16,452 nucleotides of DNA from Alphaproteobacteria bacterium. GTDB taxonomy: Bacteria > Pseudomonadota > Alphaproteobacteria > RF32 > UBA3637. The translations under genes were made by a program, and so were the position numbers. Of the stretch, positions 8,750 to 15,365 are shown piece by piece (the first letter of the stretch is position 1; each line of letters starts with the position of its first letter). A model generated the notes under the pieces. The model saw nothing but the letters and a program-made list of their open reading frames with translations, was not told where the DNA came from and ran no database searches. The DNA lies in contig JAGBRF010000047.1 in the NCBI GenBank assembly GCA_017632555.1, positions 1-16,452 on the forward strand. The letters run 5' to 3'.

Positions 8750-10006
8750 ATGAAGAATTATCTTTTATCTTTTTTCTATTGTCTTATCTACCTGGCGCTT
8801 TTTGGGCTGGGCTTTGGCGTTTTGTCCGCAATATTGGACGTTCAGACGTATCAAACAGTCATTACAACGGTTTCTTTCTTTTGTGTCGGAATGTGCTTTT
8901 TCCTGTGCATTTGGTTTTGTCAGGATGACCTTTTCTTTCTGTTATTTTTAAGTTTGCTCGTTTATTTGTTGGGCGGGTATTTCCGACCATGTTTCATCAG
9001 CACGGTACGATATTCGCATTTAGTTGCCTTTCCGCTTTTATGCTGGCTTTTGCCAATCAACATTTTCTTTTTACTGCGCATCAATTCCAACGATTCTTTT
9101 GTTTATCACTTCTTCAAAAAAATACTTATTTTACTTTCCGAAACCGCCCTTATTTATTTCTTTACTTATTTAATCCCGACCTTACTTGACGATACCATCT
9201 TAAAAAAACAAATAGCCTCCGTACTTTATTTCCCATTTGATATTGATTTTTATTTCCCGATATTGAGCTTTTTACCGTTTATCGTTTGTTTGGCTCTGAT
9301 GCTTCGCCAAAAAACACAAAAATTGCCCCGTATTCAAGCATCTGTAACGGCTTTGTTTATTGTCATTTTTGCTTTACTGGTTTTCATTCCGTCCAACAAT
9401 ACCATTTTCTTTGAATTATGTTTTATCAGCGGTGTAACAACCGTTCTTTTTATGTTATTGCAAGTTTCTCACAGAATGGCATTTTTGGATGAATTGACAA
9501 ATATGCCCGGACGGCGGGCTTTGATGACAGAATTAAAACAGTTGGAAAACAACGATTATACTTTGGCGATGATAGACATTGATTTTTTCAAACGATTAAA
9601 CGACTCGTACGGACACGAAGTCGGCGATCAGGCATTAAGAACTATTTCGGCCACATTATCCCAACATTCAGTTGACGGAACGTTGTATCGGTATGGCGGG
9701 GAAGAATTTGTTTTATTGTTCCCCAATCGTCAGTTAGATGAAGTATTGGACAGTTTGGAAGGAACGCGTGTTTTGGTTTCAAATTCCGACTTTTTCTTAC
9801 GCCCACGGAAAAACGCCAATCAAAACAATCAACCTTATTTAGCATCGTTGCATATTACGTTGAGTGTCGGCGTGGCACAAAAAATGCCTCATCAAACCTA
9901 TGATGAAGTTATCAACGTTGCCGACCAAGCGCTTTATAAAGCAAAACAAACCGGCCGTAACAAGACGGTTTATAACAAAAGCGGTAAATTTTTCGAATTA
10001 TTCTAA
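8750..10006 (+). CDS. Membrane-bound diguanylate cyclase (GGDEF)
   Basis: 418-residue protein that should make c-di-GMP from two GTP. Residues 1-240 are strongly hydrophobic, with about seven or eight predicted spans (roughly 5-27, 37-58, 60-77, 88-108, 125-145, 168-185, 200-215, 222-238). I recognise no named sensor family in this part. The GGDEF domain (245-410) looks catalytically complete: it begins FLDELTNMPGRRAL and has metal ligand D276 in DIDFFK, guanine contacts N284 and D293, and GGEEF at 316-320. The inhibitory RxxD I-site expected just before GGEEF is absent (the sequence there is SVDGTLYRY). It ends with the usual ADQALYKAKQTGRN segment. It is the only plus-strand gene and is transcribed divergently from nth. 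The start ATG follows a purine-rich AAGAAAG. Confidence 0.94.
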   Translation: MKNYLLSFFYCLIYLALFGLGFGVLSAILDVQTYQTVITTVSFFCVGMCFFLCIWFCQDDLFFLLFLSLLVYLLGGYFRPCFISTVRYSHLVAFPLLCWLLPINIFFLLRINSNDSFVYHFFKKILILLSETALIYFFTYLIPTLLDDTILKKQIASVLYFPFDIDFYFPILSFLPFIVCLALMLRQKTQKLPRIQASVTALFIVIFALLVFIPSNNTIFFELCFISGVTTVLFMLLQVSHRMAFLDELTNMPGRRALMTELKQLENNDYTLAMIDIDFFKRLNDSYGHEVGDQALRTISATLSQHSVDGTLYRYGGEEFVLLFPNRQLDEVLDSLEGTRVLVSNSDFFLRPRKNANQNNQPYLASLHITLSVGVAQKMPHQTYDEVINVADQALYKAKQTGRNKTVYNKSGKFFELF

Positions 10007-10007
10007 A

Positions 10008-12491
10008 TTATTTTGATGCGTTCATTTGACGAAGGAACTCTTCTGCCTTGTCAGCAGATAACGGGCGTGCGAAATAAAATCCTTGAACTGCATCGCAACC
10101 CAAATTCTTTAACATATTGACTTCTTTTTCGTTTTCGCAACCTTCGGCAACAACGTCCAAATTCAAAGCATGTCCCAAACCGACAATTGCTTTAATAATT
10201 TCAGAATTTTCACGATTGTTTTCCAAATCGCGCACAAAGGATTTATCAACCTTTAATTTATCCACCGCAAATTTGTGCAAATAACTTAAAGACGAATATC
10301 CCGTACCAAAGTCATCGATAGCTATACCGATACCCAAATCGGATAATTGACGCAAAATTTCACAAGCATGTTTTGTATCTTGCATCAACAAAGATTCGGT
10401 AATTTCCATTTCCAAAAATGATGGTTTGACCTTTTTAACTTTTAACAAATTTTGTATGGTTGATAGCAAGTTTTTATCTTGGAATTGAGCCGCCGACAAA
10501 TTGACCGCCAACGTCACTTTGCCCAACCCCAACTTGTTCCATTTTTTAATTTGATCAAAAGCAACTTCCATCACATATTCACATAACGGCGTAATCAGCC
10601 CGGTATCTTCCGCAACGGAAATAAACAAAGTCGGTAAAATCAACCCTTTTTGCGGATGTTTCCAACGCACCAAAGCTTCAAATCCCGTCACTTTGCCACT
10701 CTTCAAATCCACTTGCGGTTGATAATCCAAAAAGAATTGTTTTTCCGCAATGGCTTTACGCCTATCACGTTCCAAAATCAAACGTTCTTCAATTTCTTGG
10801 TTCATTTCTTGCGAGAAGAAGAAATACGTATTAAATTGTGATTTTTTCGTTTTGAATAAAGCCATATCAGCATAGTTGAGCAACTTTTCAGCCGTATCCG
10901 CATCATTAGGTGCAACGGCAATTCCCATGCTTGCCGCCAAACAAACTTCCGTTTTATCGATTAAAACAGGTTCTTCCACATGACGAATTATCTTATGCGC
11001 TTGGCTGTTTACTTCTTCCAATGAAGAAACATTACTTAAAATAATACCGAATTCGTCCCCTTCGACACGCGCCACCAAATCTTTGGAAGAAATGCAGGAA
11101 ACCAATCTGTCGGCGACTATTTTCAATATTGCATCACCGGCATCATGTCCCATTGTATCGTTATAACGATTAAAAGCGGTTATATCCAATAACAAAACGG
11201 CGGTTATGCCCTTATCTTTGTTCTTCTTTTCCAACGCTTGAACCAACTTTTCGTGGAAAAGAGAACGGTTTGGCAAATTTGTCAACTGGTCATAATTGGA
11301 CAGGTGCAGAATCCGGCCTTCCGCATCTTTTTGTGCTGTAATATCATCGTTGATAACAACAAAGTGTGTGATCTTTCCATCTTGACTTAAAATCGGCGTA
11401 ATCATTTCATTGCAAACAACCAACGAACCGTTTTTGTTTTTATTGACAATTTCACCGCGCCAAAATTTACCCGATAAAATGGTATCCCACAAATCTTTAT
11501 AGAAAGAACGCGGATGCAATCCGGAACTTAAAATATCCGGCTTTTTACCTTGAACATCTTTTAATGTATAACCGGTCAAATTCGTAAAGGCTTCATTTAT
11601 CCATATAATGCGCCCCGTTTCGTCCGTAATCATAACTGAATTCATAGCAGTTGAAATCGCCGTTCCCAGCAACCGTAAAAATGTTTGGTCGTTGGCGATT
11701 TGTAAAATCATTCCCAATCTTAATGCCACATTTTCAAAGCGATTCAAAACCAAATGCCCCAATTGAGAAACAGGTGCCAAAACCGTTAAAACACCCAAAG
11801 CTTCCTTTTTGGATAAGAACGGGAAAGCCATCAATCTGTAATCATTGCCGTCTTCATCTTTGACTTCATCGATACAAATTTCCATTTTTTCAACGGAACG
11901 AACCGCCGGATGTACCAATTCATCATTGCTGGTATAAAATGTGTTGACGGTAACCATATCAGCCATTTCGCCGACAGTGGCCAAAACTTGAACGCCCTTT
12001 TCTTCCTTGTCAACTTTGCCGACCCACATCAAAGGGCAAGAAAACATAACGGACAACTGGCTGGCGATGAAAGACGCAAATTGTTCCAACGTTTCGCCGA
12101 TTAAAACACGGCGCAAAATAACATTGGATAAACTTTCCAAACGTTCATGGAATAAACGGGAAGTATCATCCTTTACAACACAACTGCAATATTGCACACC
12201 GTCTTTGTGATACGGGACCAAAGAAACATCTACAATAAATGATGTGCCGTCTTTTTTAACGCCCTGCTTATATAATTGTTCAACGGAGCCTTCCAACATT
12301 TCAAAAATCAATCCGCCTTCTTCTTTTTCCAAAGCCGTTGTTGCCGGCAAAATCAAAGAAATAGGTTTTCCGATTAACTCTTGTTCTGTATAGCCGAATA
12401 AACGAGTCGCAAAGGAATTTACTTTTCTGATAATTCCACCTTCGTCAATGGTAACGACAGCGTTCGAAACCTCGTCTATTTTTTTTAACAC
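10008..12491 (-). CDS. PAS-GAF-PAS-GGDEF-EAL protein, probable c-di-GMP phosphodiesterase
   Basis: 827-residue cytosolic signalling protein with no membrane span. Order: PAS (about 5-115), GAF-like (120-268), PAS (275-393), GGDEF (397-560), EAL (572-820). The EAL domain has the full set of catalytic and metal residues: E605 in EALVRW, N664, E696 in EITES, D726/D727 in DDFGTGYSS, K747, E783 and Q803 in QGFYFARPL. It should therefore hydrolyse c-di-GMP to pGpG. The GGDEF motif is EGDEF (477-481), losing the first glycine. D436, N444 and D453 are kept, so GTP binding may remain while cyclase activity is doubtful. The start is GTG 12491, with AGGGAG 10 bases upstream and no ATG that fits. The stop lies one base from the stop of the convergent cyclase gene. 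Confidence 0.95.
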   Translation of the reverse strand: MLKKIDEVSNAVVTIDEGGIIRKVNSFATRLFGYTEQELIGKPISLILPATTALEKEEGGLIFEMLEGSVEQLYKQGVKKDGTSFIVDVSLVPYHKDGVQYCSCVVKDDTSRLFHERLESLSNVILRRVLIGETLEQFASFIASQLSVMFSCPLMWVGKVDKEEKGVQVLATVGEMADMVTVNTFYTSNDELVHPAVRSVEKMEICIDEVKDEDGNDYRLMAFPFLSKKEALGVLTVLAPVSQLGHLVLNRFENVALRLGMILQIANDQTFLRLLGTAISTAMNSVMITDETGRIIWINEAFTNLTGYTLKDVQGKKPDILSSGLHPRSFYKDLWDTILSGKFWRGEIVNKNKNGSLVVCNEMITPILSQDGKITHFVVINDDITAQKDAEGRILHLSNYDQLTNLPNRSLFHEKLVQALEKKNKDKGITAVLLLDITAFNRYNDTMGHDAGDAILKIVADRLVSCISSKDLVARVEGDEFGIILSNVSSLEEVNSQAHKIIRHVEEPVLIDKTEVCLAASMGIAVAPNDADTAEKLLNYADMALFKTKKSQFNTYFFFSQEMNQEIEERLILERDRRKAIAEKQFFLDYQPQVDLKSGKVTGFEALVRWKHPQKGLILPTLFISVAEDTGLITPLCEYVMEVAFDQIKKWNKLGLGKVTLAVNLSAAQFQDKNLLSTIQNLLKVKKVKPSFLEMEITESLLMQDTKHACEILRQLSDLGIGIAIDDFGTGYSSLSYLHKFAVDKLKVDKSFVRDLENNRENSEIIKAIVGLGHALNLDVVAEGCENEKEVNMLKNLGCDAVQGFYFARPLSADKAEEFLRQMNASK

Positions 12492-12501
12492 GATTATTAG
12501 A

Positions 12502-12507
12502 CTCCCT
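12502..12507 (-). promoter_or_regulatory. Ribosome-binding site supporting the GTG start of the GGDEF-EAL gene
   Basis: Minus strand AGGGAG, 10 bases before GTG 12491. No ATG in frame lies near it, so it supports the GTG start. It overlaps a GACTC (GANTC-type) site at 12500-12504. Confidence 0.55.
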
Positions 12508-12526
12508 ATAAATTACCCTTGGCGCA

Positions 12527-12555
12527 ATTTTATCAGAAAAAAATAAAAAAGGAAA
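12527..12555 (-). promoter_or_regulatory. Predicted extended -10 promoter for the GGDEF-EAL gene
   Basis: Minus strand TGATAAAAT (12535-12527) matches an extended -10 (TGnTATAAT with one mismatch). A weak -35, TTTCCT (12555-12550), lies 17 bases upstream. Immediately upstream the DNA is very AT-rich, with a CTTTTT/AAAAAG inverted repeat at 12558-12573, and could act as an UP element. The leader would be about 30 bases. Confidence 0.5.
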
Positions 12556-12605
12556 TACTTTTTTATTAAAAAGGAATAAATATTGATTTTGAAACGATTC
12601 GGCAT

Positions 12606-12638
12606 AAAAAAAGCGGAGTAAAAACTACCCCGCTTTTT
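12606..12638 (-). terminator. Intrinsic terminator closing the redox/Sel1 operon
   Basis: Inverted repeat: AAAAAGCGG (12608-12616) pairs with CCGCTTTTT (12630-12638), one A/C mismatch follows, and GTA/TAC extends the stem around an AAAAC loop (12621-12625). On the minus strand the GC stem is followed by a run of seven Ts. It lies 16 bases past the stop of the helical-protein gene. The flanking A/T runs mean it could also work in the other direction. Confidence 0.88.
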
Positions 12639-12653
12639 GATAATTTCTTTTGC

Positions 12654-13250
12654 TTATTCAATACAGCAATCAACGGCCTTACGAATAACCGCTTTCATTT
12701 TTCCGAAGATATTGTTTGCAACCGGTGCATCAGAATCGATATGCTTTGCTTTGCCTGATTCTTCGGGCAATGCCAGTTGAATTTTTTGTTGTAATTCTTC
12801 AACTTTCTTTTCATCGTCTTGAATCCACTTGACATCTTTTGCATCAACCAAGTTCATATTCAATCCCCAGAACAAGCAATACAAATCATAAGCTTGATTG
12901 AACAATTGGTAAGCTTCCTGTGTATTTCCCATACTTTGTTGTTTTGTTCCAACTTCCATCAAACGCATAGCAGAAGCCAACAAATGTTTTGAAATGCACC
13001 ATACTTCGCCTTCATAAGCGGGAATGACTTTCAACATCAAATTTTTACGCAATTCGCGTATTTCCTGAACCATATCATAAAAGCTGTTTTTACCCGTTTT
13101 TGCACCGGAAAAAATCAAGTGTTCTTCAATGGAAATCAAGTTCATTATTGCTATTGTCAAATCCTGATCGGAAGACAAATCTTTCGGATTTTTCTTTTTA
13201 GCATTATCAACACGTTCGACAAATTCTTTTACATCTGCAGCTTTTTTCAT
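12654..13250 (-). CDS. Helical soluble protein of unknown function
   Basis: 198-residue protein with no signal peptide or membrane span, almost entirely predicted helical. Its most distinctive stretch is EGEVWCISKHLLASAMRLMEVGTK (residues 80-103 region, C85 and H89), preceded by SIEEHLIFSGAKTGK (40-54, H44). A tail ends in a cysteine pair (C195, C196). A second helical block (108-130, QEAYQLFNQAYDLYCLFWGL) resembles a TPR-like hairpin. I know no named family. From memory, similar uncharacterised proteins occur in Patescibacteria genomes, but this was not checked. The ATG follows a strong AGGAG (13256-13260). It lies 13 bases after the CPVC membrane protein gene and is the last gene before the terminator, so it belongs to that operon. 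Confidence 0.87.
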   Translation of the reverse strand: MKKAADVKEFVERVDNAKKKNPKDLSSDQDLTIAIMNLISIEEHLIFSGAKTGKNSFYDMVQEIRELRKNLMLKVIPAYEGEVWCISKHLLASAMRLMEVGTKQQSMGNTQEAYQLFNQAYDLYCLFWGLNMNLVDAKDVKWIQDDEKKVEELQQKIQLALPEESGKAKHIDSDAPVANNIFGKMKAVIRKAVDCCIE

Positions 13251-13255
13251 TTTTA

Positions 13256-13260
13256 CTCCT
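13256..13260 (-). promoter_or_regulatory. Strong ribosome-binding site of the helical-protein gene
   Basis: Minus strand AGGAG five bases before ATG 13250, occupying most of the 13-base gap after the preceding stop. It suggests independent and efficient initiation despite the tight spacing. Confidence 0.7.
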
Positions 13261-13263
13261 TAA

Positions 13264-13830
13264 TTAAAAACTGACTTCATCATCGGCGGTTACAGCATCG
13301 GATATTTCCGGCTCTCCGCACAAACAGAAGGGATAAACAACCATCACAACATTAATCAAAGCCAACAAAGCGATTGGCACAACAACTTTTTCAAACGGGA
13401 AGTGGGCGTGTCCGCCGTTTTTGGCCTTCATCCACGCATAAAAATTGACACCCAAAATCAAAGCAACAAAACCCATCAATGTTGAAAATAAAAACGGGTC
13501 AAGATTGAAAACTTGTAAAATGATTCTGGGTTTATAGGTCAATTCTTTGATATACAGAAAACCGATTGAAGACAACCACATCAACATAGAAACCAATTTA
13601 TATCCGGGGAAAGTCCATTTTCTTTTTTCCAAAAAACGAATCGTCCAATAACCCAACATTGCCAATAAAGCACCGCCCCACAAACCGACAATGCTGTCAT
13701 CAACACCCAACTTACGAGCAAGCGTCAAAGAGCCCACAATTGCCACTGTACATACGGGACAAGCCGGATTGGCAAACGCTTTACTCATCGCGGCAAAAAT
13801 CATTCCCAAACTTAATAATAATACTTTCAT
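13264..13830 (-). CDS. Small polytopic membrane protein with CPVC and CLC cysteine pairs
   Basis: 188-residue inner-membrane protein of unknown function. A signal-like segment (1-20) precedes NPACPVC, giving C24 and C27. Predicted spans lie at about 45-66, 77-94, 112-133 and 148-170, and the last ends in CLC (C169, C171). The loop with most positive charge (65-78) would be cytoplasmic, which puts both cysteine pairs on the periplasmic side. CxxC plus a second membrane-edge pair resembles thiol-disulfide or metal-handling membrane proteins (DsbD- or VKOR-like in logic), but I see no homology to those families. The segment CPVCTVAIVGSLTLARKLGV is family-like and reminds me of uncharacterised Patescibacteria proteins. 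It lies 32 bases after the EFR1 gene and 13 before the helical-protein gene. The ribosome-binding site is only a weak AAGAGA. Confidence 0.86.
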   Translation of the reverse strand: MKVLLLSLGMIFAAMSKAFANPACPVCTVAIVGSLTLARKLGVDDSIVGLWGGALLAMLGYWTIRFLEKRKWTFPGYKLVSMLMWLSSIGFLYIKELTYKPRIILQVFNLDPFLFSTLMGFVALILGVNFYAWMKAKNGGHAHFPFEKVVVPIALLALINVVMVVYPFCLCGEPEISDAVTADDEVSF

Positions 13831-13862
13831 TTTTCTCTTTCTTTCATAAAACTTTTGCTCGA

Positions 13863-14810
13863 TTATAAATCTTTTTCTTCATCTGTCAACAAGACTCTTT
13901 TCTTTTCTGCCAAACATAAATTTTTATCGCCGAAACGCTTGTATAATTTTTGAAAAGCATATGCGCCGTCAAACCAACCTACAAAAAATCCCAAAAGGGC
14001 TGCAAACACTTTACACACTGGCGACAACAATCCGAAACCGATTGCCCATACAATACCGAACCAAAGCCCAATCATAAATGCTTTCTTTGAAATATCGATT
14101 GCCGATACAGGACAATTGTTGATACATCTGAAACAACCGACACACCCCGTATGCCAATGCGGTCTGTCATCTTTGAACGTTATAGCATGGGCTGGGCAAT
14201 CCATAACGCATTTTTTACACTGAACACACTTGGAAGTTGATACAAACGACAACCCCAATATGTGCCGTCCCAACACCAGATATAAAAAAGAAATAACATA
14301 ACCGATTGCAATTTTGAAAATGTTTTCCTTTTGAACGGGCGGCAGACTTTCCAAAACCTTTAAATTATCGTTGATTTGTGATAAAGCCTTTTCCAACACT
14401 TCCCGTCTTTGTTCGAGTGTCAATTGAGATTCTTTTAAAAACAAAAAAGTATCCGGCATTTCAACATTACCGCCGGCAATAACTTCATATCCTTTGTCTT
14501 TCAAAAAGTTTTTGGCACACCGATATGAAATACCGGCAACACCACCGTTTACCGACCAAAAAATAGCTTTACGTCCGGCAACAATCGGCAACCGTTTTAA
14601 GTAAGCAATCATATTAGAAGGTATATTAAAAAAATAAGTCGGAGAAATGAATATATCCACATCAGCATTTGGCATTTGTGTTGGCAACGCCATTTCGATA
14701 TTTTGCAATAAAACGACTTGATGTCCGATGGATTCCAATTGCTTTTGGGCACGTGTTGCAACCCATGCCGTATTACCGCAACCCGAAAAATAATGTATGG
14801 CAATTTTCAT
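13863..14810 (-). CDS. EFR1-type flavodoxin/2x[4Fe-4S] ferredoxin membrane protein
   Basis: 315-residue electron-transfer protein. Residues 1-155 are a flavodoxin-like domain with a phosphate loop SGCGNTAWVA (9-18) and SPTYFFNIP at 56-64, so FMN is the expected cofactor. A hydrophobic stretch (about 165-188) leads to two [4Fe-4S] motifs: C195, C198, C201, C205 and C223, C226, C229, C233. Two further spans (about 244-264 and 266-285) and a charged tail follow. The order flavodoxin then 8Fe ferredoxin is that of EFR1 proteins; the C-terminal span pair looks like an addition. It would be membrane-anchored with clusters in the cytoplasm. ATG 14810 is preferred over TTG 14816 because AAGGG (14824-14820) is 9 bases from the ATG but only 3 from the TTG. 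It lies 12 bases after the Sel1-like gene. Confidence 0.9.
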   Translation of the reverse strand: MKIAIHYFSGCGNTAWVATRAQKQLESIGHQVVLLQNIEMALPTQMPNADVDIFISPTYFFNIPSNMIAYLKRLPIVAGRKAIFWSVNGGVAGISYRCAKNFLKDKGYEVIAGGNVEMPDTFLFLKESQLTLEQRREVLEKALSQINDNLKVLESLPPVQKENIFKIAIGYVISFLYLVLGRHILGLSFVSTSKCVQCKKCVMDCPAHAITFKDDRPHWHTGCVGCFRCINNCPVSAIDISKKAFMIGLWFGIVWAIGFGLLSPVCKVFAALLGFFVGWFDGAYAFQKLYKRFGDKNLCLAEKKRVLLTDEEKDL

Positions 14811-14819
14811 TTTCAAATA

Positions 14820-14824
14820 CCCTT
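14820..14824 (-). promoter_or_regulatory. Ribosome-binding site deciding the EFR1 gene start
   Basis: Minus strand AAGGG, 9 bases ahead of ATG 14810 and only 3 ahead of the alternative TTG 14816. It overlaps the stop codon of the preceding Sel1-like reading frame. Confidence 0.55.
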
Positions 14825-15359
14825 AATAAAGTTCCAACAATTTTTCAACCGAAATGTTTTGCGGCGATCCGATATCTTGGCATTCGCCATAAACAAAATC
14901 GCCCTTGCCCGATTTCAAAGCTTGGTAATTTTGACGGGCGCTAAAAAACGGAACGGCAGAATATTCATCGGCTTGCAAGAATAACTCTTCCGCCTTTTGA
15001 ACATTCTTTTTCACACCACCGCGACCTTTTGCATAAAGTATCGCCAACATATTGGTTGATTGCGGATATTTTTTATCCGAACCGGCCTTTGCCAATTCAA
15101 ATGCTTTTTGATATAACTTGGCGTCCATATACACCTTTGTCAGCAAACAATATGCCTGCTCTTTCTTTATCGCCGATAATTCATCAACTTCATTGCTTTC
15201 CATCGCCTTTTTCAACAAATCTTCTATCATTGTGGCATTTTGAGCAACGCCTTCGTTTATCAAGTATTCAGCCCGGACAACATAGGACGGAATATAATCG
15301 GATTCTTTGTAATTTGCCAGTAAGAACAAGTGTTTGTTTCGTTTGTTATCCAATGCCAA
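14823..15359 (-). CDS. 3' part of a Sel1-like repeat gene, separated by an in-frame TGA
   Basis: 178 codons that continue in the same frame as the upstream reading frame, separated from it only by TGA 15365-15363 and one CAG codon. The only nearby start is TTG 15359, with no ribosome-binding site, so independent translation is unlikely. The sequence contains a Sel1/TPR-like helical repeat at about 100-132 (STNMLAILYAKGRGG then KAEELFLQA) and an earlier copy at 65-92. DYIPSY at 21-26 echoes DYIPAF in the upstream part. There is no signal peptide. It is most simply the C-terminal third of the Sel1-like protein, which would be at least 542 residues if read through. It directly precedes the EFR1 gene. 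Confidence 0.6.
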   Translation of the reverse strand: MALDNKRNKHLFLLANYKESDYIPSYVVRAEYLINEGVAQNATMIEDLLKKAMESNEVDELSAIKKEQAYCLLTKVYMDAKLYQKAFELAKAGSDKKYPQSTNMLAILYAKGRGGVKKNVQKAEELFLQADEYSAVPFFSARQNYQALKSGKGDFVYGECQDIGSPQNISVEKLLELY

Positions 15360-15362
15360 CTG

Positions 15363-15365
15363 TCA
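15363..15365 (-). other. In-frame TGA interrupting the Sel1-like gene
   Basis: The minus strand reads TGG TGA CAG TTG. The open frame continues for 179 codons past the TGA. UGA followed by C is known to be the leakiest stop context. A single G-to-A change of a tryptophan codon (TGG to TGA) explains it most simply; read-through or a sequence error are alternatives. Confidence 0.7.

Noticed and set aside
9948..9972. Inverted repeat AAACCG/CGGTTT as terminator of the cyclase gene
   Set aside because: It lies inside conserved GGDEF C-terminal codons, has a 12-base loop and no T run.
13827..13847. Six-codon leader frame overlapping the start of the CPVC protein gene (ATGA)
   Set aside because: It lies in a purine-rich ribosome-binding region where such short frames arise easily, and it has no regulatory codon bias.
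15363..15365. Selenocysteine at the in-frame TGA
   Set aside because: The TGA follows a tryptophan in a helical-repeat context without redox motif or a known selenoprotein family; a TGG-to-TGA change is simpler.
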